A DNA stretch of 64,000 nucleotides. Source: Gautieria morchelliformis (taxonomy: Eukaryota > Basidiomycota > Agaricomycetes > Gomphales > Gomphaceae). The translations under genes and the position numbers were made by a program. Shown in pieces: positions 27,081-37,640 of the stretch. Location of the stretch: the NCBI GenBank assembly GCA_015179125.1, contig WHVA01000317.1:1-64000 (forward strand). The letters are read 5' to 3'. Position 1 is the stretch's first letter. Every line of letters starts with the position of its first letter. The notes beneath the pieces were generated by a model. That model was not told where the DNA came from. It worked only from the letters and a program-made list of their open reading frames with translations, and ran no database searches.

Positions 27081-27480
27081 TGTGAGGAGAACCCCCTCCC
27101 AAGGCTATTTCCGAGCTTGACCTCGGTCCTGACCCAAGGCCTGGATTTGGCCTGAGCACATCCCAATGGTGAAATCAAGTTCCCGAGCCTTCAGCTTCAG
27201 CAACAACCTCAGAGTGGCATCAGAGGGAGTATGCAGGGTCACACATGTTTGGCAGTTGCCGCAGAGGTTTGGACTTACATCAGGAGTGGAGCACCATGAG
27301 TGGGCCCGGGTGCTGTGGTGGCCTGGCCCTGTTGGGTGGACAGGTGCCCCAGTTGTCTTCATGATGGCTGGGGGCTTTCTGCGTTACCTGGGGCCTGGCT
27401 GCAGTCTAGCATAGTATAATACAGACCCATTGCCATTGGGTATCCTTAGACTTTTCTACTAACTCACTGCCAGCCCATAC
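27081..27480 (+). mobile_element. Chromovirus LTR copy, rearranged (fossil)
   Basis: The first 230 bases match 2870-3100, the LTR after the chromodomain: AACCCCCTCCCAAGG, CCTGAGCACATCC and CATCAGGAGTGGAG. The last part carries AGCATAGTATAATACAG followed by TCCTTAGACTTTTCT, as in 34830-34885, with a TATA-like core. It lacks the usual TTGCCCTTACA end. Confidence 0.6.
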
Positions 27481-27643
27481 TTCAGTCTCTGTCCTATGTC
27501 CGTCCAGTACCAGTTCATATCCGCTTGCTAGGCAATAATATATGTACCTAAAAATTAGGTCTGAATGTACTTTTTATTAGTGCTAAACAAGCTTGAATTA
27601 AGTTCTTTTTGAGCTAAAAAAACAGTACAAAGTGGGACATTTT

Positions 27644-27791
27644 CACTACTAGAAATCAGTTCATGGTCGAAGGGGCTGGGAACGCTTTGGGAGCTAAAAA
27701 TCAGTGCTCAAGTACTGATTTTTAGCTGGTTTTGTACTGAAACTCAAGTTCTGTTTCATCTGATTTTTAGGTGCTGGCACTTTCTGCAGTG
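27644..27791. mobile_element. CACTA-like MITE remnant
   Basis: It starts CACTACTAGAAATCAG and ends CTTTCTGCAGTG, the kind of end seen in CACTA/EnSpm elements. The centre is an inverted repeat around GAGCTAAAAATCAGTGC/GTACTGATTTTTAGCT. No 3-base target duplication is visible, so the identification rests on the ends and the hairpin only. It has no coding capacity. Confidence 0.4.
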
Positions 27792-27970
27792 TAGGGTAAC
27801 AGATAGAATCTGGTGCAAACAATTTACATCGGTCAGATGATCGAGAATCATTGGGAAGTGAGTTGGATTTTCAAGTTTTCAAGTTTTTCAAAGCTTCCAA
27901 GTCAGCCCTCAGGCCTTGGGAGTGCGCATGCAAACAGTCATGCACCTGCAACGAAAACCCCTTAATGGTA

Positions 27971-28000
27971 ATTATATATATATAAATAGATAGATAGAAG
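27971..28000. repeat. TA / GATA microsatellite
   Basis: Short run of TA dinucleotides followed by three GATA-type units, just outside a chromovirus remnant. Confidence 0.8.
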
Positions 28001-28179
28001 TCAGGCCCCCTCCCTTTCACTCTTCACACACCTTTCCAGAGTGTGCATTGCACGTCACTTGCATAAATAGGGTCAGGCATCTGCAGTTGATCGATTGTAC
28101 AGTCAGACAATATATCGATTTTACCTTTGACGGTGGCTTGCTGGCAGTACCCAAGAATTAGGTGCCACAGACTAGAGGG

Positions 28180-29730
28180 TTCAAGTTATTGATATCGCTC
28201 ATCAATTCTTTGGGCAGAACTGGTCAGAAAATGTCTTCTTGAATGCATCCCAGTCCCAGGAAATAGATCCACTTGCAATTTGCTTCGGAGTGGAGTACCT
28301 TGTTCCTGAAGCAGGCTGCAGGGTCTGACTTGGAAAAGGACATTGCCCAGTGTATCCGAGCCTGGTCATTCACAAATAGGTCCCTGACTATTGTGAAGTA
28401 GATGCAGCACATGTTGAAGCATGCACAACCCTTTCCTGCTCTCTGTTGAAGTCTGCCAGAGTTGCAGGCATGACCTTTGCCAGCTTTGCAGCCATCCTCT
28501 CTTCCACTCCACTACTCTATCTTCTGCTATCTCTACTGGTTCCACTCTTCTGAAATTTGGCTCATCTTGCATTGTGTTGTCACTGCTTCTGTCAGGGGAC
28601 TACCTCTTGCCTGGCCTGCCTGACCTGTTTCCTTTTGATTTTCCTTTATTTTTTCCTTTCTTCCCTCCCTCTTGCTGTTCTGCTGTCTCTCCTTCCAGTA
28701 GTACTTGGGTCTGCATCTGGTGAGCCGGTCTGGTTATGTCACCATGTTAGTAGCTATACAGTTCCTTGCTGAGGTAAGGAGGCCCACCTTCTTCTCTTTG
28801 GACCTCCTCCACCTCAGGGCCCAATGTGACATTCCATGAGCCTGGTGGAGTGCCCTTACAGCTTTGCGGCACATTTAACTTTGTCAAAATAGCTTGTAGA
28901 GCTGCTTCAATTGCATCAGTCTTTAGTCGGTTCTGTGTCAACTCCACTTCCATATTCCCAAGGTGATCTTCTGCATCATCTGACAGAAGGAGCTGTTATG
29001 AATCCGATCCTCTGCACGAGTGGCCAATCTTCAGTCTGTCATCTAAGCCTTTTCATCAAGTACCAATACCTGTTCTCTAGCTGATATTGTCCAAGGCTCC
29101 AGGGCTTCCGATTACCTGACACCGTAAGTTAGCTTAATGTAAGATGAGGGGCTGTCATATGTGGTGTGCACAGAAGAGGTTGAACTCCAAGCCACTATCT
29201 CCAATTCCAAATGCACCTATGGCAATTCCGAACACATCAATGGTGACTGTAAGGCACAGTACAATTGACAATCCTCTAGAAGGAGACTTTTATGCTGTAA
29301 GGGCAACCATCACTAGTCATGGAGATCACATTACCACATGAGCTGATGGAGGGAAAATCCAAAGTATATAAATAATTAAGGAAATATACAATAAGAGGGA
29401 ACCTCACTTGACAGAGGGGAAAATCCAAAGAGAGAAGTCTAAGGATCCTCCACCGCCAGTGAGCCCATAGTATACTATGCTCGACCACAGCCAGGGCCAT
29501 CACCCGGTACCTACTGATGACCCTGACCTCCCCTTGCCTCCCTGACCCCTGACTGGCCCTGGATCCCATATACTACATGAGCTGCTTCACTTCCAGCATT
29601 GTTCTGAAAGCAGAAGCAAAGAAGCAAGGAGAACTGGCAGAAATGCTTCCAGAAGCAGAGGCAGAAATGGAACTGGAGCAGGCAGAACTTGTGGTGGCAT
29701 TGGAGCTGGAAAAGGGGGTATCCCCTGGCA
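28180..29730 (-). mobile_element. Chromovirus remnant: 5' LTR plus gag (fossil)
   Basis: Read on the minus strand, an LTR at 29730-29296 (family of 34565-35018) is followed by a leader and then gag-like sequence from about 28980 to 28180. Recognisable gag pieces are an N-terminal Leu/Thr-rich helix, then YFTIVRDLFVNDQARIHWAM, FSKSDPAACF and WDAFKKTFSDQFCPKN, as in Agaricomycete Ty3 elements. Protease and pol are absent. It is degraded, with many breaks. Its LTR abuts a WD40-like fragment that ends abruptly at 29731, so it may have inserted into that gene. Confidence 0.7.
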
Positions 29731-30245
29731 ACCATTCCCTGATGGAATTTGTATTGATGTATTGTTCCATCAGCATATCCAAATATAATGGTGGAACACT
29801 CCTGCAGGGTGGCATTTGAAAACCAGACAATTCGGACTGCAGGCCCATGCTGCTGCACATGGATAGTCTGCAATTCTTCATTGCCCCAACAGTCCCAGAT
29901 GACCACTCTTCAGTCATCACCCCATAGATAGACACAATGAGATTTGAAAAAAAAAGAAAGTATTGTCAAAACCTCACTGCAGGTCATGATTGCACTTCTA
30001 ATTGCATCAAAGGTGATTGCATTGACAGCTTTTCTATGCCCTGTAGCAGTGCAGATGGTGTTGATACCAGGGGACCTACATAATGTGAATATGAGCATAG
30101 ATGTCAGCTTCAGAGGCTCATGTCCCCTACCATTGTAGAATGGGGAAAGTGTAGGTGGTTCAACTTCCTTGTAGTTCATTCTCGTATGCCCATACTGTAA
30201 AGATGCACCAACAGTTCAGCCTGAGATATTGAACAAGGGGAGCAC
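29731..30245 (-). pseudogene. WD40-repeat protein fragment
   Basis: On the minus strand three blade-like stretches can be read: ATGHRKAVNAITFDAIRSAIMTCS, then VYLWGDD and RVVIWDCWGNEELQTIHV, then IIFGYADGTIHQYKF. The first is separated from the rest by about 40 bases that may be an intron, with a pyrimidine run of eight or nine T. One TGA interrupts the second stretch. The frame runs into an LTR at 29730, and no start is clear on the other side. Probably a host or repeat-borne WD40 gene cut by an insertion. Function unknown. Confidence 0.5.
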
Positions 30246-30496
30246 ATCTGTTATGATTCATTCCCATGTCCAGTTCCAAAGTCTCATTTTTGGTACTCAT
30301 TCGGGAAACCTCAGGTGCACTCAGCTTTCTTCAGTTTCCCTTTATACTTGTTTATCACCCCTGGTTTCTGTTCCTAGGTAGTTCCCCATATGTTCATCCC
30401 TTCATTCCCCTTGTCCACTAGTTCTGGTCATCAATGCCCCTTACCCTGAATCCTGATTTACTATATAAACCCCACATCCTGTATGCTAGTCCCTCA

Positions 30497-31046
30497 CACT
30501 GGGGATATGGCAAAATTTCCTGACTTTGAAAATCAACTGAAAATTCTGAGGATATTTCACATTTCTTCAAACTTTCCCAGTTCAGGAAATTGGATGAAAA
30601 TTTAATGTTTTGTCAGAGTTTTTTCGCTGCAGGCAATCCTTCAAAAATTGTAAAATTATTACCTAAAAATCTTCAAGAAATGCTCAGGAAATATTGAATT
30701 TCCTCTTCTATGAAACTAAATATTTAATAAAATTTCCCCAGTTAGGAAATTATATAGAAACACAGATTTCTACAAAGTTCAGGAAACCAACATTTTTATA
30801 GAATTTCCAAACTGAGGACACTTTACTAAATATTTAGTTTCATAGATGAGAAAATTCAATGTTTCCTGAGAGATTTTGAGGTGAATAATTTTACAATTTT
30901 TGAAGGCTTTCCTGAAGTCAAAAACTCTGAGAAAACATTGAATTTTCATCCAATTTTCTGAACTGGGAAATTTTTCAGAAATGTGGAATATCCTCAGGGT
31001 TTCCAGTAGATTTCCAAAGTCAGGAAATTTTGCCAGCTCTCCAGTG
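30497..31046. mobile_element. Palindromic CACTA-like MITE, 550 bp
   Basis: The whole element folds on itself. The left arm starts CACTGGGGATATGGCAAAAT and the right arm ends with the complement, ATTTTGCCAGCTCTCCAGTG, and pairing continues inward for about 265 bases with scattered mismatches. TCA flanks both sides (30494-30496 and 31047-31049), a 3-base target duplication as in CACTA/EnSpm elements. It is AT-rich with no coding frame, so it must have been moved by a transposase encoded elsewhere. Confidence 0.8.
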
Positions 31047-31049
31047 TCA

Positions 31050-31798
31050 GTTCAGATATCAACTTAGCCCCTTGTACACTAAGTTCTCCTGTCTGATATC
31101 GAATCCCAAATATCAGCTTATAGCTGAATCCTGTTCTCAAAATTAGGGCGGAACACTGAGTTGGTGCAACCTACCAAGTTGAAGCCAAGCCCTCAGTTCT
31201 GAACCTTGGCTTGGCTCTTGTTTAGAGCTGAGTCTCAGTACAACATACAGTCTTAACAGCATCCATCAGGTGACAGTAAGCAACTTACAATGACACCCAT
31301 ACATTGGATGGCACCAGTCTTTGATCTCAATCATGAAGGAAAGAACAAAGGTCAGATGCATTGCGACCTCTTCAAAGTTGTCATTGAGATCCAACGAGTC
31401 TAAAAGGGGGTCCCAAGTACATTTAATGATAGGGAAAGCCAATCTGATTCTACTTACGTTATGAGGTACTCAACCTATGCCACAGCTATCCATTCTAAGA
31501 TGGTAGGTCTGTATCCTAAACTTGGGCTCAATGCCAGGCAGACTGCCAAAGCAGCTGAAATCACCTTGAAATCATACAGTTTAACCACATCCCCAATCTA
31601 CTATTCAAGTTGGCTAGCATGGAAAAATTAAACATCTGTTTCATCTAGCTTTTAATGATGGTGTGGTGGATGGCTTGGGGAAGAGGCAAAAATGTGAGTT
31701 GACTGGAATTGGTGGTGAAGTAACCAGCAGCGAAATTCACTGGGAACTGGAAGAAGCACCTAATGGCAGCCATGAGTTACATACAGGAACAGAGGAAG
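31050..31798. other. Unrecognised sequence between MITE and solo LTR
   Basis: About 750 bases with no open frame of note, no terminal repeats and no match to the other repeats here. Probably decayed element sequence. Confidence 0.4.
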
Positions 31799-31803
31799 CA
31801 GGA

Positions 31804-32749
31804 TGTCATGACCCGTTTATTTGTTGTATCCAGTAACTCCATTTTCCCTTTCATCACTCCACCTCTATGTTTGCTCCATTTTCTCTTCGCCAAATTTGCC
31901 GAACAGTTATTCGCTACTTGCATCATTCACCAGTAGGCACACCATCAAACACGATTGACATCCTTTACCCAGCATGATGGTTCATCACTGGCCCCATCAT
32001 CTTCCCGACTCAACCCCCTTTTGGTGTTCCTATGGCTGGAATGCATTCGTGGGACGTCCTACCCATAGATCGTGTGGGATCAACCCAGCAGACGAAGAGT
32101 CCGCGCAGGGTAGCATGTATGCAGGTCTCAAAGCGTGTTTTCTTACATAGGTACCTTTATCCTCTCTCCCCCTATTGTTTCATGTTCGCACTACTCTCCT
32201 TCTCCATTGTATATGTGTTCCATCTATTTGTATCCTGACTGTGCACCCCTATCCAACCCAGACCCATGACCGCCCCTTTCCTATTTGCTGTGGCATTTGG
32301 TATAAGTAGTTTATGTTCACATGTATATTCCCCAGTTCAATTATCATATGTCTATCTTGTGCAAAACTTGACCTCCTCACTGTGACCATCGTCTTGGTCC
32401 CTCTTCTATAGACTACCATCTTCGACCAGAGGAGGACTTAAGCACCACTGGTGAGTTTTTGTACTTCACCTTCACTACCTTAGCCTTCGTACTATTATCG
32501 GTGCCGGCAAAAGGATTGTTACTGCTTGACAACCTTTCCGTGAGACCTTGCACGTTACATTGTCAAGTGTCATGGGCTACTTCACTACGACTGTAGATAG
32601 GGCGAGCTCTGTTCGGGCAGCCCTCTTACCTTCTAAACATTTATTGGTTCATCTTATTCGCCAAACGGCACACTTCTTCGCACAAGCTATTCAGGCATTC
32701 GCTGTGTTCACTAATACACGATATTAATGCCTAAAAACCAATCTTGACA
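31804..32749 (+). mobile_element. Complete solo LTR, family A
   Basis: 946 bases from TGTCATGACC to TCTTGACA. It is flanked by a perfect 5-base target duplication, CAGGA, at 31799-31803 and 32750-32754, so both ends are exact. There is no internal region. A single LTR with intact duplications is the usual product of recombination between the two LTRs of one insertion. It is very similar to 33289-34223, which lies in the opposite direction 540 bp away. Confidence 0.95.
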
Positions 32750-32754
32750 CAGGA

Positions 32755-33283
32755 CTCAACCATGCAGATGATGACAAACTGAATGAAGCTGAGGAAGCTA
32801 ACCCAGAAGAAGATGGAGGAAAATTTCACTTGGAATCCAAGACAAAGGAGGATGAACTTAAGGAGAAATACTCTAGAGAATAAAAATATTTAGAAATTGG
32901 AAAATCAGCTGCAATAGATGAACTCCAGGGGGAGGCTCTGCAGTGGATCCGATGAACTCAAGGATGAACCCAAAGAAGACTTTGAAAGGGATAAACTCTG
33001 GGTAGTAGATGAACTCAAAAAGGAGGACTTCGAGAAGGACAAGCACAAGCTCCAGGTAGTGGACAAACTCATCAGTGATATCCTGGAGGAGGATGGACTC
33101 AAGGAGGTCACACACCAAGAGGAGGACAACCACGAGGTCGAACACGATGAGGAGATCAACCATGAAGTCAAATACTATGAGGTTGAACAACTCAATTACC
33201 AGGAAGAGGCCAAACAGGAGAGAGTACTAGGGGTTGACTTCCAGGTGGAAGATTAACTTATGGAGGCTAGTTGGCTTGGGGAG
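32755..33283 (+). other. Spacer with an acidic, Lys/Glu/Asp-rich open frame
   Basis: Between the two solo LTRs. A 112-codon frame at 32918-33256 encodes a highly charged protein with repeated D-E-L-K and E-V-(K/E) motifs, for example DELKKEDFEKDKHKL and KEVTHQEEDNHEVEHDEE. Just upstream, at 32755-32880, another frame is equally acidic. This could be a piece of a coiled-coil protein gene or a decayed tandem repeat. Nothing links it to a known family. Confidence 0.35.
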
Positions 33284-33288
33284 GTAAC

Positions 33289-34223
33289 TGTCAAGATTGG
33301 TTTTTAGGCGTTAATATCGTGTATTAGTGAACACAGTGAATGCCCGAATAGCTTGTGCAACAAAGTGTGCCATTCGGCGAATAAGATGAACCAATAAATG
33401 TTCAGAAGGTAAGAGGGCTGCCCGAACAGAGCTCGCCCTATCTACAGTCGTAGTAGCCCATGACACTTGACAATGTAACATGCAAGGTCTCACGGAAAGG
33501 TTGTCAAGCAGTAACAATCCTTTCGCCGGCACCGATAATAGTACGAAGGCTAAGGTAGTGAAGGTGAAGTACAAAAACTCACCAGTGGTGCTTAAGTCCT
33601 CCTCTGGTCGAAGATGGTAGTCTATAGAAGAGGGCTCAAGACGATGGTCACAGTGAGGTCAAGTTTTGCACAAGATAGACATATGATAATTGAACTGGGG
33701 AATATACATGTGAACGTAAACTACTTATACCAAATGCCACAGCAAATAGGAAAGGGGCGGTCATGGATCAGGGTTGGATAGGGGTGCGCAGTGATACAAA
33801 TAGATGGAACACATATACAATGGAGAAGGAGAGGAGTGTGAACATGAAACAATAGGGGGAGAGAGGATAAAGGTACCTATGTAAGAAAACACGCTTTGAG
33901 ACCTGCATACATGCTACCCTGCGCGGACTCTTCGTCTGCTGGGTTGATCCCACATGATCTATGGGTAAGATGTCCCGTGAATGCATTCCAGCCATAGGAA
34001 CACCAAAAGGGGGTTGATTCGGGAAGATGATGGGGCCAGTGATGAACCATCATGCCGGGTAAAGGATGTCAATCGTGTTTGATGGTGTGCCTACTGGTGA
34101 ATGATGCGAGTAGCGAATAACCATTCGGCAAATTTGGCGAAGAGAAAATGGAGCAAACATAGAGGTGGAGTGATGAAAGGGAAAATGGAGTTACTGGATA
34201 CAAGAAATAAATGAGTCATGACA
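33289..34223 (-). mobile_element. Complete solo LTR, family A, inverted
   Basis: 935 bases on the minus strand, from TGTCATGACT to TCTTGACA. It is flanked by a perfect duplication, GTAAC, at 33284-33288 and 34224-34228. The two duplications differ (CAGGA against GTAAC), so this and 31804-32749 were separate insertions and not one inverted element. The two copies look alike along their whole length. Confidence 0.95.
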
Positions 34224-34228
34224 GTAAC

Positions 34229-34560
34229 CTGTCTGGGGATGGAAATCAAAATGAATGAGGACACACCAAGCCAAAACAACTTCACCAGATGGAGTGTGGT
34301 GGATCTCTGCAATGTGGATGTCAACACCTGGATGACCCTGGTGGGGCCCAGAGTACCAGAGAATCATGCTGTTGCTGCTGACCTACTTACAGAAGGTGGC
34401 ATCAAAAACAATCTTGGTCTCAGCCATGATGCAGTGGTGGGAGATTCTTGAAGAACAAACCAGGACATGGCATATAAGACAGCTAGTGTTAGAAGGCTGT
34501 AGCACCTAATCATTCTTCATACAGGTACCAGAAGATGATTCTTTTGCCCCACCCTGCCCG
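34229..34560 (+). other. Unrecognised short open frame
   Basis: A 77-codon frame (34218-34451) reads ...RWSVVDLCNVDVNTWMTLVGPRV... and looks coding-like in composition, but no family is recognised. It lies between two LTRs and is probably part of an old element. Confidence 0.3.
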
Positions 34561-34564
34561 CCCA

Positions 34565-35018
34565 TGCCGGGACACCCTGTTTTCCAATTCTGAACCCTGA
34601 GTTCCAATTCCATTTCTGACTCTGCTTTTGGAAATGGTTCCACTTCTGGGAGAACTTCCACCAGTTCCATCTATTCACCAATTCCGCTCCATTCTCCAAC
34701 TTCCACTCTCGGAACAGTGTCGGAAGTCAAGCGACTCGCGTAGTACACAGCACCAAGGGTCGGTCAAGGGTCAGGGAGGTCAGGGCAATGCAGGGTTGAT
34801 GGCAAGTGCTAAGTGTTGGCCCTGGCTGTGGACTAGCATAGTATAATACAGGCTCACTGGCATTGGGGGTCCTTAGACTTTTCTCTTTGGATTTCCCCAT
34901 TGTCAGGTGAGAATCCTCTCTCTTGTATATTCTGTTCATTTATCTATGTACTTTGGATTTTCCCATTGTCAGTTGTGTGGTAGTGTGATCTCCACAGCTA
35001 GCTAGAGTTGCCCTTACA
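34565..35018 (+). mobile_element. Chromovirus LTR, most complete copy (solo, fossil)
   Basis: It begins TGCCGGGACACCCTG and ends AGTTGCCCTTACA, 454 bases. It contains a TATA-like AGTATAATAC near 34847 and a downstream CTCTTTGGATTT repeated twice, framing what looks like the promoter and transcription start. It was used here as the reference for the copies at 2860, 23633, 27081, 29296, 35374, 37380 and 61422. No 5-base duplication is obvious (GCCCA before, CCCAC after). Confidence 0.75.
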
Positions 35019-35373
35019 CCCACCCAACCCACCCCCCACCCCCGGGAGCAACTCCAAGCTGGTAGGTCTTCACAATCTCAAGCCAAGATCAATTAACTGA
35101 CTTTAGCTGAATAGTGGTGTCACATACACAGGATGGCAACTTGCATATATTTTGACTGACATACAGGGTATATTAGGGAAAATATCTAGAATTATTGACA
35201 TGGATTGTGGGGCAGGACACAGGGGAGTAAACAAGACATCATAAACCTCTGCTACTCCTCATACACATCCAAGCTAAAACAAGTTAGATTGGTAAAGGCA
35301 GATCAAGAACTGGTCATCAATGCTGCAATCCTAAATGAGCCATACTTCATGTCAGCTTTTTTGAGTTGGCCTT
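35019..35373. other. Unrecognised, C-rich start
   Basis: A C/A-rich tract at 35019-35045, then about 300 bases with no recognisable content. Confidence 0.4.
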
Positions 35374-35655
35374 TGTAAGGGCATGCGGAGATCACACAGT
35401 CATGCAACTGACAGAGGGGAAATCCAAAGAGAAAGGTCTCCACACTGCCAGTGAGCCCATATTATACTACACTGGACTGCAGTCAGGGCCATCACCCAGC
35501 ACCCACCACCAACCTTGTGCTCCCCTGACCTCCCCAACTCTTGACCGACCCCGGATGCCATGTACTACACAAGTCGTTTCACTTCCAATAAAAGTAGAAG
35601 TGCAGAAGCAGAGCGGAGGTGGAGAAATGAGCAAAACTTGCAGAAGTGCTTCCAA
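35374..35655 (-). mobile_element. Chromovirus LTR fragment
   Basis: Starts TGTAAGGGCATGCGGAGATC on the plus strand and follows the reverse complement of 34565-35018 for about 280 bases, then stops within the block of GAAGCAGAG-like motifs. The remainder is missing. Confidence 0.65.
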
Positions 35656-36080
35656 CGATAAGGCCACACGTTTCTTGGACTGGTACTACACACAACCACT
35701 GGTGATCCAGTCAAGCTGGCGACTGATCCAGCATAAAGTACAAAGTTGCCCTGCTCCTAGACCATCTTGGCACCCTCACCCAGAGCTTGCTCAAGGCTGT
35801 GTAGCAATTTGCATCCACACTCAGTAGTTCATGCTGGACATATGCATTCCAAGGGGGAGGGGGAGCAGTTCCTGCTAGGTATCATGCTATGTCTGCCACT
35901 CCTTTATCACCATCCTTTTCTCTTCCACCTTTACATTCTTCTGCTTGCTCTCCACCTTCTTGTCTTCCATCTCCTTCACCATTACCCTAATCATCCCATG
36001 CTTCCTTGCCTTTCAGTGCATTCCTGCCTTCCATTCCTGCATCTTTTTTCTTTTTGCATTCTGGCCATATGTGCCTTCCC

Positions 36081-36964
36081 TGTTGGAGTATTGCGAGCGC
36101 TAGAAGCTACTAGAAGATTAGTAAGCTTGGTCACAGGATACTTAAGTCGAGTCACCATATTTAGATGTCCTTACGCGTTTGACAGAGCTCAGACAAACAC
36201 GATTATTGTCAACTCTCGAGGTCCGCACCGAAAACCTAACACAAACGCATCACGGGTGGCTCCCGTTAACCACAGCTGAACTGCGGACAAGAGAGACCTT
36301 GAATCGAGGCAACTCAACATACAAAGACCCACGGGCAGTTCCGGGCATCAAACAAAAGTCCTCACCTTTTCGAGGCACCACCAATCACAACTATCGCCAG
36401 TATGGCAATCGACGACAGCTGCAGTAGAGACGGATGCGGAAGTATTGCGCGCAGGAAACCCCAGCGGATGCCTGAGGTAGTGGCCAACCGCAGTCTCGTT
36501 GTGAGCCAGAGGGACGGAAGGGCCCTACTGGAGGGAACGCTGAGCCGGGTGATTAGCAGGATGGGCGGGGAATGTTGGTGATGGGGTGACGAATTGGACG
36601 AAGAAGAAAACCAAATACTACTTCGAGGCGTATCACAGGACGACTACGACCTCCGACCGACTTTCTCAGGAGCGCACAAACTCACACAACTATTTGGATT
36701 GTTTGCACCTCAATGCTACGGAATGGATTCAGATGGAACTCGTGGATTCATAGAGCTTGAGGGGGTGCATCGTATATTGCGAGCTTCTAGGCTCGAGGGG
36801 GTGTGTTGGAGTATTGCGAGCGCTAGAAGCTACTAGAAGATTAGTAAGCTTGGTCACAGGATACTTAAGTCGAGTCACCATAGTTAGATGTCCTTACGCG
36901 TTTGACAGAGCTCAGACAAACGCGATTATTGTCAACTCTCGAGGTCCGCACCGAAAACCTAACA
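36081..36964 (+). mobile_element. TRIM: miniature LTR retrotransposon, 884 bp, looks whole
   Basis: Two direct repeats of 161 bases, 36081-36241 and 36804-36964, both TGTTGGAG...CCTAACA, differ at only two positions. The whole is framed by a perfect target duplication, TTCCC, at 36076-36080 and 36965-36969. The 562-base interior has no gag or pol. A purine tract (GAGGGGGTG) sits right before the right repeat, and a second, degenerate copy of that junction lies about 30 bases upstream. The TGTTGG start suggests copia-related machinery. With about 1% difference between the repeats it is among the youngest insertions in the window. It must be moved in trans. Confidence 0.92.
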
Positions 36965-37004
36965 TTCCCTTCCTTTTTTCTGTGTTCTCATGCACAAGGA
37001 CGTG

Positions 37005-37130
37005 CACTTTCTTCAGGGGGGGAACCTGTACCAGTCTGGTAGTCACACATGTCACATACCCTACCTTAGCTTGCTACCCTCCACCACATTGGTGGGCTTT
37101 GGCCTCTCCAACGTATTACTTCAGCTGAAT
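37005..37130 (+). repeat. Inverted repeat, left copy (partner 39070-39200)
   Basis: ACCAGTCTGGTAGTCACACATGT, then a TACC(T)TAGCTT block, then CACCA(C)ATTGGTGGGC and TGGCCTCTCC, recur in inverse order at 39070-39200. The two copies lie about 2 kb apart and face each other. They may be the ends of one decayed element or two opposed copies of a repeat. Confidence 0.6.
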
Positions 37131-37379
37131 GCCAAATGTTTAGTTAATCCCGTAGATCATGATCCACATTTTTCAGGAACAAGAAGGTGAGGTTATATGG
37201 AAAGGGAGACTATCTGAGCAGTCCATAAGTCCTTAGCTTCATCACAGCACTTTCAAAAAGCCTTGGTTTTATTTTTTCTTCCCTGAGATGCCTAAGAAGT
37301 GCTTGGTTGAAAACATTGTCTGTAAATTTTGGGCTCCCAGGAATGACTCAAACCTATCTATACCTTACATCATGTCTTG

Positions 37380-37560
37380 GCTACGGTTGAGTAGTGTATA
37401 TTATGGGCTCACTGGGAGCAGTGAATCCTTAGACTTTTCTTGGATTTCTCCTCTGCTAGGTGAGATTTCCTCTTGTTGTATATTCCCTCCTGTTTATATG
37501 CATCTTTGGATTTCCCCTCTGCTAACCTGCATGATTGTATGATCTCCATAGTGTATGAGG
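37380..37560 (+). mobile_element. Chromovirus LTR fragment
   Basis: Contains GTATATTATGGGCTCACTGG, CCTTAGACTTTTC and two CTTTGGATTTC/CTGCTA blocks, in the order of 34840-35010. The left half of the LTR is absent. Just beyond it, 37565-37640, is a short piece resembling the start of LTR family A (TCATGACTCATTTATTT). Confidence 0.55.
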
Positions 37561-37640
37561 GTTGAGTCATGACTCATTTATTTTGGCATGCACCAACTCC
37601 ATCTGACTTGTCACCCTTCAACATATCCATTCACACTGGC

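Noticed and set aside
30497-31046. CRISPR array or tandem repeat
   Set aside because: The repeat structure is one inverted pair, not regular units with spacers, and the organism is a eukaryote.
33289-34223. 5' and 3' LTR pair of one element with 31804-32749
   Set aside because: The two LTRs face opposite ways and each has its own target duplication, so they cannot be the two ends of one LTR element.
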